Assembly (NCBI RefSeq): GCF_001956295.1
Contig: NZ_MRTD01000001.1
Span: 1-64,000 of the forward strand
Length of the DNA: 64,000 nt
From: Paenibacillus sp. FSL A5-0031
Lineage (GTDB): Bacteria; Bacillota; Bacilli; Paenibacillales; Paenibacillaceae
Reading direction: 5' to 3'
A program made the position numbers and the translations under genes. The notes beneath the pieces are model-generated. The model did no database searches, was not told the DNA's origin, and was given only the letters and a program-made list of their open reading frames with translations. Shown here piece after piece: positions 25,808-34,119 of the stretch. Within the stretch, counting starts at the first letter, position 1. The number at the start of each line of letters is the position of its first letter.

Positions 25808-27001
25808 TTATCCTCTCTCCTCAACAAAAAGATTCTGTTTCTTATCCATTCTGTAGTTTATAGCTGCGAGTAAAAATGCGAATCCAGCCATAATTGCACC
25901 GATCCAAGCCGTATCCATAATATGCTTATGGTCTACAGCAAGCCCACCCAAAGTAGAACCAGCAGCTATCCCAATATTAAATGCAGAGATGTTTAATGCA
26001 GAAGCGACATCCTTAGCAGAAGGTACCAGCTTTTCTGCAAGCATTAGAATGTAGGCCTGTACGCCGGGAGACATCATAAAGGCGAAGAAACCCATTAATA
26101 TAAGGGACAAAATAGTGAGCGTCTTGTTGGGCAGTAGCCATATTTGCAGCAGCAGGGCAATGCCTTGAAATAGAAATACGAATCGAAGCGCCTTGACAGG
26201 ATGCCCATTTGCTAATTTCCCCCCGATAATATTCCCAATTGCCACTGCAACACCGTAAACCAACAGCAGCCATGAAATAGACGAGGCTGAGTATCCGCTA
26301 ATCTCTTTAAGGATAGGAGAGATATACGTAAATAAGGCGAAGGTTCCGCCGAAACCCAGTACCGTCATTAGCAGTGCAGTGATGATCCGAGGATTGAAAA
26401 TCAAACTTCCAACATCTCTAAGGCTCGGTGAGTGCTTTGAACGCGGGACTTTTTCTACGGCTATAATACTGACCAACAAAGCGATTAGCCCTAATACAGC
26501 GACCACGGCAAATGACATCCGCCAACCAAATTCCTGTCCGATATATGTTCCAAGGGGAACACCTAGAATGGTAGCAACGGTTAACCCCGTGAACATGATG
26601 GAAATGGCGGTGCCTTTTTGGTTAGCAGGAACCATATCTGCGGCCACTGTAGCTGCAACAGCGAAAAATACACCGTGAGCAACAGCAGTAATTATCCTTG
26701 ATAAGAGCAACATGGAATAGGTAGAAGCTATTGCTGCCAGAGCATTCCCTGCAGTGAACACGATCATGAGGAACACCAGATATCCTTTTTTAGGCAGTTT
26801 CCCGGTAATAACTACGACGATCGGGGTTCCAATAGCAAGGGCAACTGCATACCCAGACACCAGTGTCCCAGCTTGGGTTACTGATATGCCAAGATCTGTG
26901 GCTACCTCTTGCAGAATACCGACAATAACAAATTCTGTCGTTCCAATGGCAAAAGCACTTAACGCAAGTGACATTAGTGCTATAAGGATTTTTGAATTCA
27001 T
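25808..27001 (-). CDS. MFS transporter, DHA1 (AraJ/YdhP-like)
   Basis: About 397 residues from ATG 27001 (AAAGGAGGTGAAAG just upstream), so the longer in-frame extension is unlikely. Twelve helices; DHA1 features include TTEFVIVGILQEVATDLGISVTQAGTLVSGYAVALAIGTPI in helices 1-2 and the GHP-type loop LPKKGYLV. Likely a proton-driven efflux pump for sugars or drugs. It is co-transcribed with the UPF0303 gene. An inverted repeat at 27061-27093 lies in its leader. Confidence 0.9.
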   Translation of the reverse strand: MNSKILIALMSLALSAFAIGTTEFVIVGILQEVATDLGISVTQAGTLVSGYAVALAIGTPIVVVITGKLPKKGYLVFLMIVFTAGNALAAIASTYSMLLLSRIITAVAHGVFFAVAATVAADMVPANQKGTAISIMFTGLTVATILGVPLGTYIGQEFGWRMSFAVVAVLGLIALLVSIIAVEKVPRSKHSPSLRDVGSLIFNPRIITALLMTVLGFGGTFALFTYISPILKEISGYSASSISWLLLVYGVAVAIGNIIGGKLANGHPVKALRFVFLFQGIALLLQIWLLPNKTLTILSLILMGFFAFMMSPGVQAYILMLAEKLVPSAKDVASALNISAFNIGIAAGSTLGGLAVDHKHIMDTAWIGAIMAGFAFLLAAINYRMDKKQNLFVEERG

Positions 27002-27060
27002 ACTTTCACCTCCTTTACGTAGGCCAATATTAAGTGAGAACTTAAATAAGTTCAAATAAA

Positions 27061-27093
27061 GAGAAAGAGTTTCTATAAAAGAAACTTTTTCTC
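27061..27093. promoter_or_regulatory. Inverted repeat upstream of the MFS gene (operator candidate)
   Basis: GAGAAAGAGTTTC and GAAACTTTTTCTC flank TATAAAA. The inner part GTTTC-N7-GAAAC recurs at 27571-27587 upstream of the monooxygenase relic, which points to one regulator for both. Confidence 0.5.
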
Positions 27094-27174
27094 GGTAGAT
27101 AAATGATAATACCATTACGAAAATCGAATGATATTAACTTAAACGAAAACAACGTACTTTCATGTGCTTTGATC

Positions 27175-27466
27175 TTATAATTCAATGTTTTCCAAATGAT
27201 AAACTTCCGTGGTAGCAATTATAGTTTTTGTATTTTTGAGGTATGTTTGGTAATGATCGGTATTTACATGTGCGATTATGGCATCTTCGTCAGCCCAAAA
27301 CTCAGGGAGGGTAGGTAGGGCTATTTTGATGTCATCATCAATTATCCGTTTTTATCAACAGCCAGTTGAACATCTCGTTTACTCTTCCTGCGATGTGATA
27401 AGTGAAAAAGGTGTATTCCAGAATGACATTGTTCTCTTACCAAATGTTCAATAGTTCATAATGCAT
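27175..27466 (-). pseudogene. Antibiotic-biosynthesis-monooxygenase-like (YgiN type) relic
   Basis: ATG 27466 follows an RBS-like AGGAGTG, but the frame soon meets a stop (MHYELLNIW then stop). The C-terminal half is well preserved in another frame: ALPTLPEFWADEDAIIAHVNTDHYQTYL to HLENIEL and a stop at 27175. That is the tail pattern of small quinol monooxygenase-like ABM proteins. Confidence 0.5.
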
Positions 27467-27570
27467 CACTCCTAAAGAGATAATGTTCAGTTGCTAAAAT
27501 ATCAGAAAAACACATGCAGCTTGGCCTAATCATAGGTAAATCATAGAGGTTTTTCAAAAAATGTTTGAAA

Positions 27571-27587
27571 GTTTCTAATAAAGAAAC
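27571..27587. promoter_or_regulatory. Second copy of the GTTTC-N7-GAAAC palindrome
   Basis: GTTTC-TAATAAA-GAAAC lies about 105 bp upstream of the monooxygenase relic start. It has the same arms and spacer length as the site before the MFS gene. Confidence 0.45.
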
Positions 27588-27599
27588 AACATTATTAAG

Positions 27600-27915
27600 C
27601 TACCTGAGAAATAGTCATTCAATTATGTGACAAGCAGCAAGTCCGTGAGAAACTTAGGAACGAGGATGAATACGCGTTGTTGGTTCGAAGAATGATTGAA
27701 TCGGAAAGTGTGAGTTATTTTCTTTATCCAAGCGAATCGCCCGGCAACGGACAGATGGATTCCCGAGCACGAGAAGCTAATACAGGATTCAATTATTAAT
27801 TTATTTGCTTGTTCATATTCAGTTCATATTGACGTCACGGGGAATACATATTCATTGGTTAAGATTTCATTAGCATCAAAGAAGCAAATCCAACAAACAG
27901 TTCAAGACAGGGGAG
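27600..27915. other. Intergenic stretch with a short coding relic
   Basis: A plus-strand frame around 27630-27800 reads CDKQQVREKLRNEDEYALLVRRMIESESVSYFLYP to a stop, like the tail of a soluble helical protein, but no start or family was found. Confidence 0.3.
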
Positions 27916-28315
27916 ATGAGAGTGACACAACCAGAGGAAAAGAAGACGTAGAATGGATCGAGGGCCAAGAAAGTACGAAACATTATACTTAAAATACTAG
28001 GAGCAATCGTAATCGCCATTGTTCTGTTTCTAGGTATTTTTTATATCACGAATGTGATCAGTAGCAATTCGGAGGCGAAAAAGATAGAGCCCTACGGCCA
28101 GCACGTATCTGTAGACGGGAAACGTACATCTTCCAAGTTATGGAACAGCTGCACCATCGCTTGAATTTAAGCTGCTCATTGATGAAACTATCTCCATAAT
28201 ACAATGTTGTGGCGATTGACTTAACATTAACAAATAATCACATTATTTATACCATACCAAATTTAAAGAAATAGCTGAGCGCATTCATGAACGAAGCGAA
28301 GTAAATAACCTGTAA
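27916..28315 (+). pseudogene. Membrane-anchored alpha/beta hydrolase relic
   Basis: MRVTQPEEKKT ends at a stop; the same frame goes on as KVRNIILKILGAIVIAIVLFLGIFYITN, a membrane anchor, then GQHVSVDGKR. After a deletion, AAPSLEFKLLIDE, typical of the hydrolase GYG-x-APS-x-F-KPLID strand, is readable in another frame. The tail IAERIHERSEVNNL ends at about 28315. It is the shell of a hydrolase gene just upstream of an intact one. Confidence 0.55.
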
Positions 28316-28343
28316 AAGTCCGTGATGAAAGAGAGGAATTCAA

Positions 28344-29798
28344 ATGAGATTATTTGAGATACTTTTAGTTCTATCCTGTTTCGCTTTACTCGTAGATCTA
28401 TTGTTAATGAAAAGAGGTGCAAAGAAAACAGGACATGTTTTGTGTATAGGAAGTGGCGTTATATTTGTAGTTCAATTGTTTGTCGAGGGATACAGATGGC
28501 AGTTGCTTTTGGTATATATTATGACGGCTCTTTTCATACTCATCGTTTTACTCAGGCAATCAGAAAAGATGGTGAACCTAAAAATAGGGAAGCCATTGAA
28601 ATATAGTTTATCTTCCCTAATCGTCATTCTACTTGTTGTATCTACCAGCTTGTCTGTATACTTGCCTGTCTTTCATTTGCCTAAGCTTGATGGTCCAGAG
28701 AAAGTGGGTACTCAAACTTTTCATTTTACAGATCAGAACAGAGATGAAGTCTTAACTGAAGATCAAAGCGATAAGAGGGAACTAATGGTTCAAGTTTGGT
28801 ACCCTACTGAAAAGGGCAATAACAACAAGAGAGAAGCTCTTTTTCCAAAAGATAAAGAAATGTTCAAAAAGTATATTCAGACATACTCTAATTCTTTAAA
28901 CCTTCCCGATTTTGTGTTCGATTACTGGAAGTATAGTAAAACCAACTCTTATGATAATGTAGAAATATTACCTTCTACAAGCCCTTATCCCTTGGTACTG
29001 CTATCTCACGGAATGGGAACCAGTAGAGTTCTACATGCATCACAAGCCGAGAATCTGGCCAGTCATGGGTATATCGTGGTCACAATCGATCATACGTATA
29101 GCACCTTTGCTACCATTTTTCCGGATGGCCGTGTAACGGACTATAAAACAAAGATGACAACAATAGATGAACGCAGAAGAATTGGAAATATATGGACACA
29201 AGATGTAGAGTTTGTAATCAACCAAATTGAAAAGCTTAATTCAGGTGCAATCGAAAGTCAATTTAAAGGGATAATAGATTTAAATAACATAGGCGTGATG
29301 GGGCATTCTTTTGGGGGAGCAACGGCGTTTAATACAACTTATTTAGATCATAGAATCAAGGCTGGGATTAATATGGACGGGTCACTATTTGAATTGGAAA
29401 ATAGAGATGTTATAAACAAACCTTTTATGTTTATTAGATCGGGAATTTTTAAAGACTGGTTAGTAGATTTTAAAAATGATAAAAGTTCGGATAACGAAAT
29501 AAATAAACAACTTTCAGATGAGCTGCACATTATTAAAAATGTTATCAATCAGGGGGGAAGTGCGATTTATGTAGAAGGTACCCAACACTTCAATTTCACG
29601 GACCTTCAATTCTATTCTGAGTTGATTAAACTGACTGGAATAACAGGAGATATAAATGGTAAAAGAGGAACAAGCATCGTAAATCAATATGTACTCGATT
29701 TCTTTAATAAGCAATTGAAAGGAGCAGGTGGAAATCTGATTCAGGGTCCGAACGACATGTATCCAGAGGTGAAATTTATTAAGCCGGAAGACCTTTAA
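28344..29798 (+). CDS. PAF-acetylhydrolase-like alpha/beta hydrolase with N-terminal membrane domain
   Basis: 484 residues with AGAGAGG upstream. Four hydrophobic segments in the first about 110 residues (for example LIVILLVVSTSLSVYLPVF) place the enzyme domain outside or at the membrane. The catalytic domain has the platelet-activating-factor acetylhydrolase isoform II pattern: VWYPTEKG, LSHGMGTSRVLHASQAENLASHGYIVVTIDHTYSTFA and nucleophile motif GHSFGGATA (Ser at about residue 326). The Asp is probably in AGINMDG and the His in EGTQHFNFTD. Likely an esterase or lipase for short acyl esters; the substrate is unknown. Confidence 0.85.
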   Translation: MRLFEILLVLSCFALLVDLLLMKRGAKKTGHVLCIGSGVIFVVQLFVEGYRWQLLLVYIMTALFILIVLLRQSEKMVNLKIGKPLKYSLSSLIVILLVVSTSLSVYLPVFHLPKLDGPEKVGTQTFHFTDQNRDEVLTEDQSDKRELMVQVWYPTEKGNNNKREALFPKDKEMFKKYIQTYSNSLNLPDFVFDYWKYSKTNSYDNVEILPSTSPYPLVLLSHGMGTSRVLHASQAENLASHGYIVVTIDHTYSTFATIFPDGRVTDYKTKMTTIDERRRIGNIWTQDVEFVINQIEKLNSGAIESQFKGIIDLNNIGVMGHSFGGATAFNTTYLDHRIKAGINMDGSLFELENRDVINKPFMFIRSGIFKDWLVDFKNDKSSDNEINKQLSDELHIIKNVINQGGSAIYVEGTQHFNFTDLQFYSELIKLTGITGDINGKRGTSIVNQYVLDFFNKQLKGAGGNLIQGPNDMYPEVKFIKPEDL

Positions 29799-29888
29799 AC
29801 GAAAATGTCCGAAGGCGTAGAGTGTAGCTGTAAGTGAACAGCAGTTAACAAAATGGATTAAAATAAAATATTATGCAATAACATGGTA

Positions 29889-29956
29889 TTAAACTAACAG
29901 GTAACTTTAGCTTAACAATAACCAAGACGAGACTGCAGGCATGTAATGGCAGCCTC
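29889..29956. repeat. Repeat A, degenerate copy
   Basis: TTAAACTAACAGGTAAC followed by TTTAGCTTAACAATA, then a hairpin with GAGACTGC/GCAGCCTC arms. Confidence 0.5.
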
Positions 29957-29995
29957 ACTGCGCTAATGAGCAGCATTCTAATATGAAGAAATATT

Positions 29996-30140
29996 CATCA
30001 TGAGTACGGACCACCCTTCGGGGTGGTTTTTTTTTTGCTTATTAAGTGACCTATCTGACAATGGCTGCGGCATAAGGATCTATTTAGTTGAACCATAATA
30101 TGAACGGGCAGAATAGCACAACAAGATATGATTATGTTCT
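29996..30140. repeat. Repeat B, copy 3, with terminator
   Basis: ATGAGTACGG and ACCACCC-TTCG-GGGTGGT plus T run, then GCTTATTAAGTGACCTATC, AAGGATCTAT, GAACCATAATATGAACGGGCAG. The hairpin equals copy 2 and the 3' part equals copy 1, so the copies are mosaic. Confidence 0.65.
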
Positions 30141-30277
30141 TATTCAATTTTACGCCTTATTATATTAAAATTACAGACTATTCCATTAGCCATATAGTTG
30201 CTACAATCTATATTGTAACTTCCAATGATGGAAAAACATTTACAGTATGAACGAAATCATTGAATGGAGGGAAACGT

Positions 30278-30877
30278 ATGTCACAAGAACATAAACTCGG
30301 ACAAATAGTCATTCTGAACGGCAATCCGCGGGCTGGGAAGTCAAGCATTGCCATCGCGATCCAGAATATGTTTGAGGGTGTATGGATGAACGTTGGGGGC
30401 AGTCAGTTCAAGAAAATGACCCCAGAACACTACCAGCCTGGGATATCGCTTCGACCAGGTGGGGAACGCCCCGACCTTGAGCCTCTCATTGTGATCCTGT
30501 ATCAAGCCATGTATGAAGCCATTGCTGCCCACAGCCGTCTGGGACTGAATGTCGTGGTGGATGTCTGGCACCATGATGCTTATTCGATTCCGCGGGGGAT
30601 TCTTCCGAGCTGTGCCCGGATCCTGAGTGGATTGCCTGTTTTGTTTGTGGGTGTAAGATGCCCATTAGAGGTTGTCATGCAGCGGCGGATCGCTACCTGG
30701 AATTCCGGTTACGAAGAGGACGGATCTGTGCCAAAGCCAGTGAGATTATGGCAGCAGGCTGTCCATATGCCTGGCAACTATGACTTGGAGGTTGACACCT
30801 CGGTGCTCAGTTCTGAAGAGTGTGCTGCCCTGATCCGCCAGCGCCTCCAAGATGTGGCCGGATTTCCAGCGTCTTGA
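30278..30877 (+). CDS. Chloramphenicol-phosphotransferase-like P-loop protein, copy 1 (catalytic Asp replaced)
   Basis: 199 residues from ATG 30278 (GGAGGG upstream). Walker A GNPRAGKSS (residues 15-23), then the CPT-like pattern RPGGERPDLEPL, GLNVVVDVWHHDAY and LFVGVRCPLEVVMQRR. In Streptomyces CPT an Asp after Walker A (Asp37) is the proposed catalytic base; copy 2 has Asp42 in GVDRF, but here the position is Ser42 (GGSQF). It is a tandem duplicate of the next gene with very similar C-terminal two-thirds. It may be inactive or altered in substrate. Confidence 0.8.
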   Translation: MSQEHKLGQIVILNGNPRAGKSSIAIAIQNMFEGVWMNVGGSQFKKMTPEHYQPGISLRPGGERPDLEPLIVILYQAMYEAIAAHSRLGLNVVVDVWHHDAYSIPRGILPSCARILSGLPVLFVGVRCPLEVVMQRRIATWNSGYEEDGSVPKPVRLWQQAVHMPGNYDLEVDTSVLSSEECAALIRQRLQDVAGFPAS

Positions 30878-30923
30878 GGTTTAGACCAGGAACTTTTATT
30901 CATTACAATCAAGGGGGAAGCAA

Positions 30924-31544
30924 ATGTTACAGGTAGATGAGCCCGGACAGATTATTATTTTAAACGGGACTCCGCGGTCAGGGAAGTCCAGTATTGCCAC
31001 TGTGATTCAGAATACGTTCGAGGGTGTATGGATGAACATGGGAGTCGACCGGTTCATGCAGATGACCCCTGAACGCTACCGGCCAGGGATTGGGCTTCGG
31101 CCAGGTGGGGAACGCCCCGACCTTGAGCCACTCATTGTGACCCTTTATCAAGCCATGTATGAGTCTATTGCTGCGCACAGCCGCTTGGGGCTGAATGTTG
31201 TAGTTGATGTCGGTCACCACGATGCTTATTCGATCCCGCGGGGGATTCTTCCCAGCTGTGCCCGGACTCTGAGTGGACTGCCGGTTTTGTTTGTGGGTGT
31301 GCGGTGTCCATTAGAGGTTGTTATGCAGCGGAGGATCGCTACTTGGAATTCCGGCTACGAAGAGGACGGATCTGTGCCAAAGCCGGTGAGATTGTGGCAG
31401 CAGGCTGTCCATATGCCTGGTATCTATGATCTGGAGGTTGACACCTCGGTGCTTAGTTCCGAAGAGTGTGCCGCTCTGATCCGCCAGCGCCTCGAAGAGG
31501 AGTCGCCGCCCTCAGCTTTCCAGCGTCTTAAGGACATGACGTAG
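30924..31544 (+). CDS. Chloramphenicol-phosphotransferase-like P-loop protein, copy 2
   Basis: 206 residues from ATG 30924 with AAGGGGGAAG upstream. Walker A GTPRSGKSS (residues 15-23), Asp42 in MNMGVDRF aligned with the CPT catalytic Asp, RPGGERPDLEPL, VVVDVGHHDAYSIPRG, VGVRCPLEVVMQRRIATW. CPT enzymes transfer phosphate from ATP to the 3-hydroxyl of chloramphenicol; many homologues act on other small hydroxylated molecules, so resistance is not implied by sequence alone. It lies 46 bp after copy 1, same strand. Confidence 0.82.
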   Translation: MLQVDEPGQIIILNGTPRSGKSSIATVIQNTFEGVWMNMGVDRFMQMTPERYRPGIGLRPGGERPDLEPLIVTLYQAMYESIAAHSRLGLNVVVDVGHHDAYSIPRGILPSCARTLSGLPVLFVGVRCPLEVVMQRRIATWNSGYEEDGSVPKPVRLWQQAVHMPGIYDLEVDTSVLSSEECAALIRQRLEEESPPSAFQRLKDMT

Positions 31545-31665
31545 GTGGTGGAGTGTACACTCTGAAACGACTCTGAAAGCGCAACAGTCACATTATCTAC
31601 TAGGTAGGGCTTGGGTCAGATTACGTATGATATTAAGCCTCAACCCCCGTTACTATTCAATCATC

Positions 31666-31790
31666 GAATAACGATAGTTGAAAAACATACATGTATGAGC
31701 AGGCACTACAGTGGCATGCTCATTTTATTAAGTTAACGGGTACGATAGTGGAGGAACATGCTTCGCCCTTCGGGGTGTTTTTTTTTGAAA
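31666..31790. repeat. Repeat A, complete core-hairpin-core, plus T-tailed hairpin
   Basis: Core 1 (31666-31684, AATAACGATAGTTGAA), hairpin with ATGAGCAGGC/GCATGCTCAT arms (31695-31723), core 2 TTAAGTTAACGGGTACGATAG (31728-31748), then CGCCC-TTC-GGGGTG and a T run. This is the uninterrupted counterpart of the site holding the IS110 element. Confidence 0.65.
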
Positions 31791-31869
31791 AGCCTCATTA
31801 TTCCTATGCAAGGACTTAATAAAATGAATCACCGCTAATCCCCCATTTGAAATGTATCTCTGTAATTTT

Positions 31870-32095
31870 TTAGGAATTATTTTTCGATTATGAGTTCTGT
31901 CATTATTCTTTTGTCCAGAGGTTAAAACCCAATTTCAAATGCGATTGCCAGTTCGTTAAGAAGATCGTCAGAACTGCCATCAGCGGAAAGATGAAGCTTG
32001 TAGCCGAACCACTTGTTGCGGAAGGATTCGATGTTCTCAAGCGGTGCTTGCAGTTTGTTAAAGAAAAATAGGCTTTCTTGGAGAATATACAAGTG
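31870..32095 (-). pseudogene. Relic related to the fragment at 24020-24209
   Basis: On the minus strand: YILQESLFFFNKLQAPLENI, then ESFRNKWFGYKLHLSADG, GSSDDLLNELAIAFEIGF, a stop, PLDKRIMTELII, another stop. It is clearly former coding sequence, homologous to the earlier fragment but longer at the 5' side. Family unknown. Confidence 0.45.
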
Positions 32096-32274
32096 ACTTC
32101 ACTTGCTTGGCTCGTTTTCGGGTTGGTTACTTGAAAACTTCTCCAAGTCAGGGTGGAGTCTCTTTATTATGCTCAGAAAACCTTATGGTGCGGGGGCTTT
32201 GATTATTGCAAAATGCACCTTTATAAAAAAAGAGAAAGAGTAGAAGATAATCTATTTATTTTAATATGAACTAT

Positions 32275-32288
32275 TGTAAGCGCTGTTA
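32275..32288 (+). promoter_or_regulatory. cre-like site upstream of locus 2
   Basis: TGTAAGCGCTGTTA fits the CcpA consensus with one mismatch at the 13th base, 59 bp ahead of the kinase start. Confidence 0.45.
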
Positions 32289-32346
32289 TAGTTTGAGTAA
32301 TATAGAGGTTCAGCAAACTAATGTTGAATATAAAGGAGGAACGACT

Positions 32347-34119
32347 ATGCGTTTCCGTCATTTTCATTCCATTGTAGCCCAACTCTTTTGGTTCTGCTTT
32401 ATTGGCATGACGCTTCCCGTTCTGGTCATGGGTTTTTTGTCTTATCATAAATCGTCCTCTATCGTAGAGGAACAAGTCAGTAAGGTAGCCTCTCTTACGA
32501 TTACACAGGTGAGTGACAAGCTGAACCTTTATTTCAAAAAGCTTGATGATTCGTCCATGATGCTGTTAAACAGTAAGGTCATCCACAATATTTTGAAGGA
32601 ACAATCGAAAGAGAAGTTATATGAAACCACGCTCAAGATTCAAGATGGACAAGACATCCTAACATCCATCATGATCAATTCGTCAGAAATCCTCGATATC
32701 TATATATTCGATGTGAACCGCAACAATTCGGTATTAAGCTCGGACTCCTTGGTGTCTCTGGATCAATGGGATTCCGACTGGTATAAAGCAATATTGGAAG
32801 CGAATGGTAATAGCGTATGGTTCGGACTCTCTCAAAACTCTTATTTAAAGAAAACGGAAATGGGGTTTCCTGTATTCGGCCTTGGCCGCGCCATACGAAG
32901 CTGGGAAACCGGCGACATTATCGGCGTGATGTTCTTTGAGATCATGGGCCAGGTTCTGATCGATGAGCTTGACCGCGTTCAATTTGGGGATACGGGTTAC
33001 ATCTACGTCACCAATGACAAGAACCGTTATTTCTATCATCCGGATTCCAAGCAGTATGGAAAAGAGTCCAACCTCATCCTTCCGTCGCAAGCGACGGAAT
33101 ATAACAAAGACAACAAAAGCACGCTGGTGATTCCTGAACGCCTGTATAACGGCTGGGATGTGGTTGGGGTTGTACCTCTCGAGGAACTGACAGCCGATTC
33201 AGCTAGTATCCGGAAATTCACGATGTGGATTGCACTTTGCTGCATCCTTTCGGCAATAGGCATGGGGTATTTCGTTACCCGAAAAATCGGTAATCCGTTA
33301 GTTAATCTGAGCCGATTAATGCGTAAAGGCGAGAACGGCGACCTGAGCGTCCGGAGCAAAAGCGTCGGCCGGAACGAGATTGGGCAGCTGGGCCGCAGCT
33401 TTAATAAAATGATCAAACAGATCGATCTGTTAATCGCTCGAATTGCCAAGGAGGAATCAGAGAAAAAAAAGGCGGAGGTTCGAGCGCTCCGCTATCAGAT
33501 TAACCCTCACTTTCTTTATAATACGTTGAACTCGATAAGATGGATGGCTAAATTAAACCGGACCAATGATGTCGACAACGCCGTCACTACGCTGGTTCAA
33601 TTATTGGAAGGCAGTCTTGAACGGAATGGCGTTTTCATTCCGCTCGGGGAGGAGCTTGAATTGCTCCAGAAATATATGATCATTCAGGAATACCGTTATG
33701 ATAACAAAATCAGCTTAAATATCCATTGCCGGGAGGAGCTCAAAAAAATTCAAATTCCTCGAATGCTGCTTCAGCCCATCGTCGAGAACGCCATTTTCCA
33801 TGGGATCGCTCCAAAGGATGCAGATGGATCGATTGAAATCGAAGTCGAACAAATCGGACAAAATATCGTGGTCAAAATAACCGACGACGGTATCGGAATA
33901 GATGAGGGAAGGCTTCATCAACTGCAGATGAACGATAAAGAGCGCAGCAATAAAGGGATGACCAATATCGGGCTGAATCATGTTCATCAGACCATTCAGT
34001 TATATTACGGAAGTACATACGGGCTCAGCATCTCAAGCATCAAAAACGAAGGGACACGGGTGCTTATTACGATTGCCGATTCTAAGGAGGAAACCTATGT
34101 ACAGAGTGCTATTGGTTGA
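32347..34119 (+). CDS. Sensor histidine kinase, YesM family (locus 2)
   Basis: About 590 residues from ATG 32347 (AAAGGAGG upstream; the longer in-frame start lacks an RBS). A helix at about 13-33, an external Cache-like sensor (DTGYIYVTNDKNRYFYHP), a helix at about 290-310, HAMP, His388 in YQINPHFLYNTLNSIRWMAK, and the ATPase boxes LLQPIVENAIFHGI and ITDDGIGIDEG. It probably senses the sugar carried by the transporter encoded downstream. The regulator start lies inside its last codons. Confidence 0.9.
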   Translation: MRFRHFHSIVAQLFWFCFIGMTLPVLVMGFLSYHKSSSIVEEQVSKVASLTITQVSDKLNLYFKKLDDSSMMLLNSKVIHNILKEQSKEKLYETTLKIQDGQDILTSIMINSSEILDIYIFDVNRNNSVLSSDSLVSLDQWDSDWYKAILEANGNSVWFGLSQNSYLKKTEMGFPVFGLGRAIRSWETGDIIGVMFFEIMGQVLIDELDRVQFGDTGYIYVTNDKNRYFYHPDSKQYGKESNLILPSQATEYNKDNKSTLVIPERLYNGWDVVGVVPLEELTADSASIRKFTMWIALCCILSAIGMGYFVTRKIGNPLVNLSRLMRKGENGDLSVRSKSVGRNEIGQLGRSFNKMIKQIDLLIARIAKEESEKKKAEVRALRYQINPHFLYNTLNSIRWMAKLNRTNDVDNAVTTLVQLLEGSLERNGVFIPLGEELELLQKYMIIQEYRYDNKISLNIHCREELKKIQIPRMLLQPIVENAIFHGIAPKDADGSIEIEVEQIGQNIVVKITDDGIGIDEGRLHQLQMNDKERSNKGMTNIGLNHVHQTIQLYYGSTYGLSISSIKNEGTRVLITIADSKEETYVQSAIG

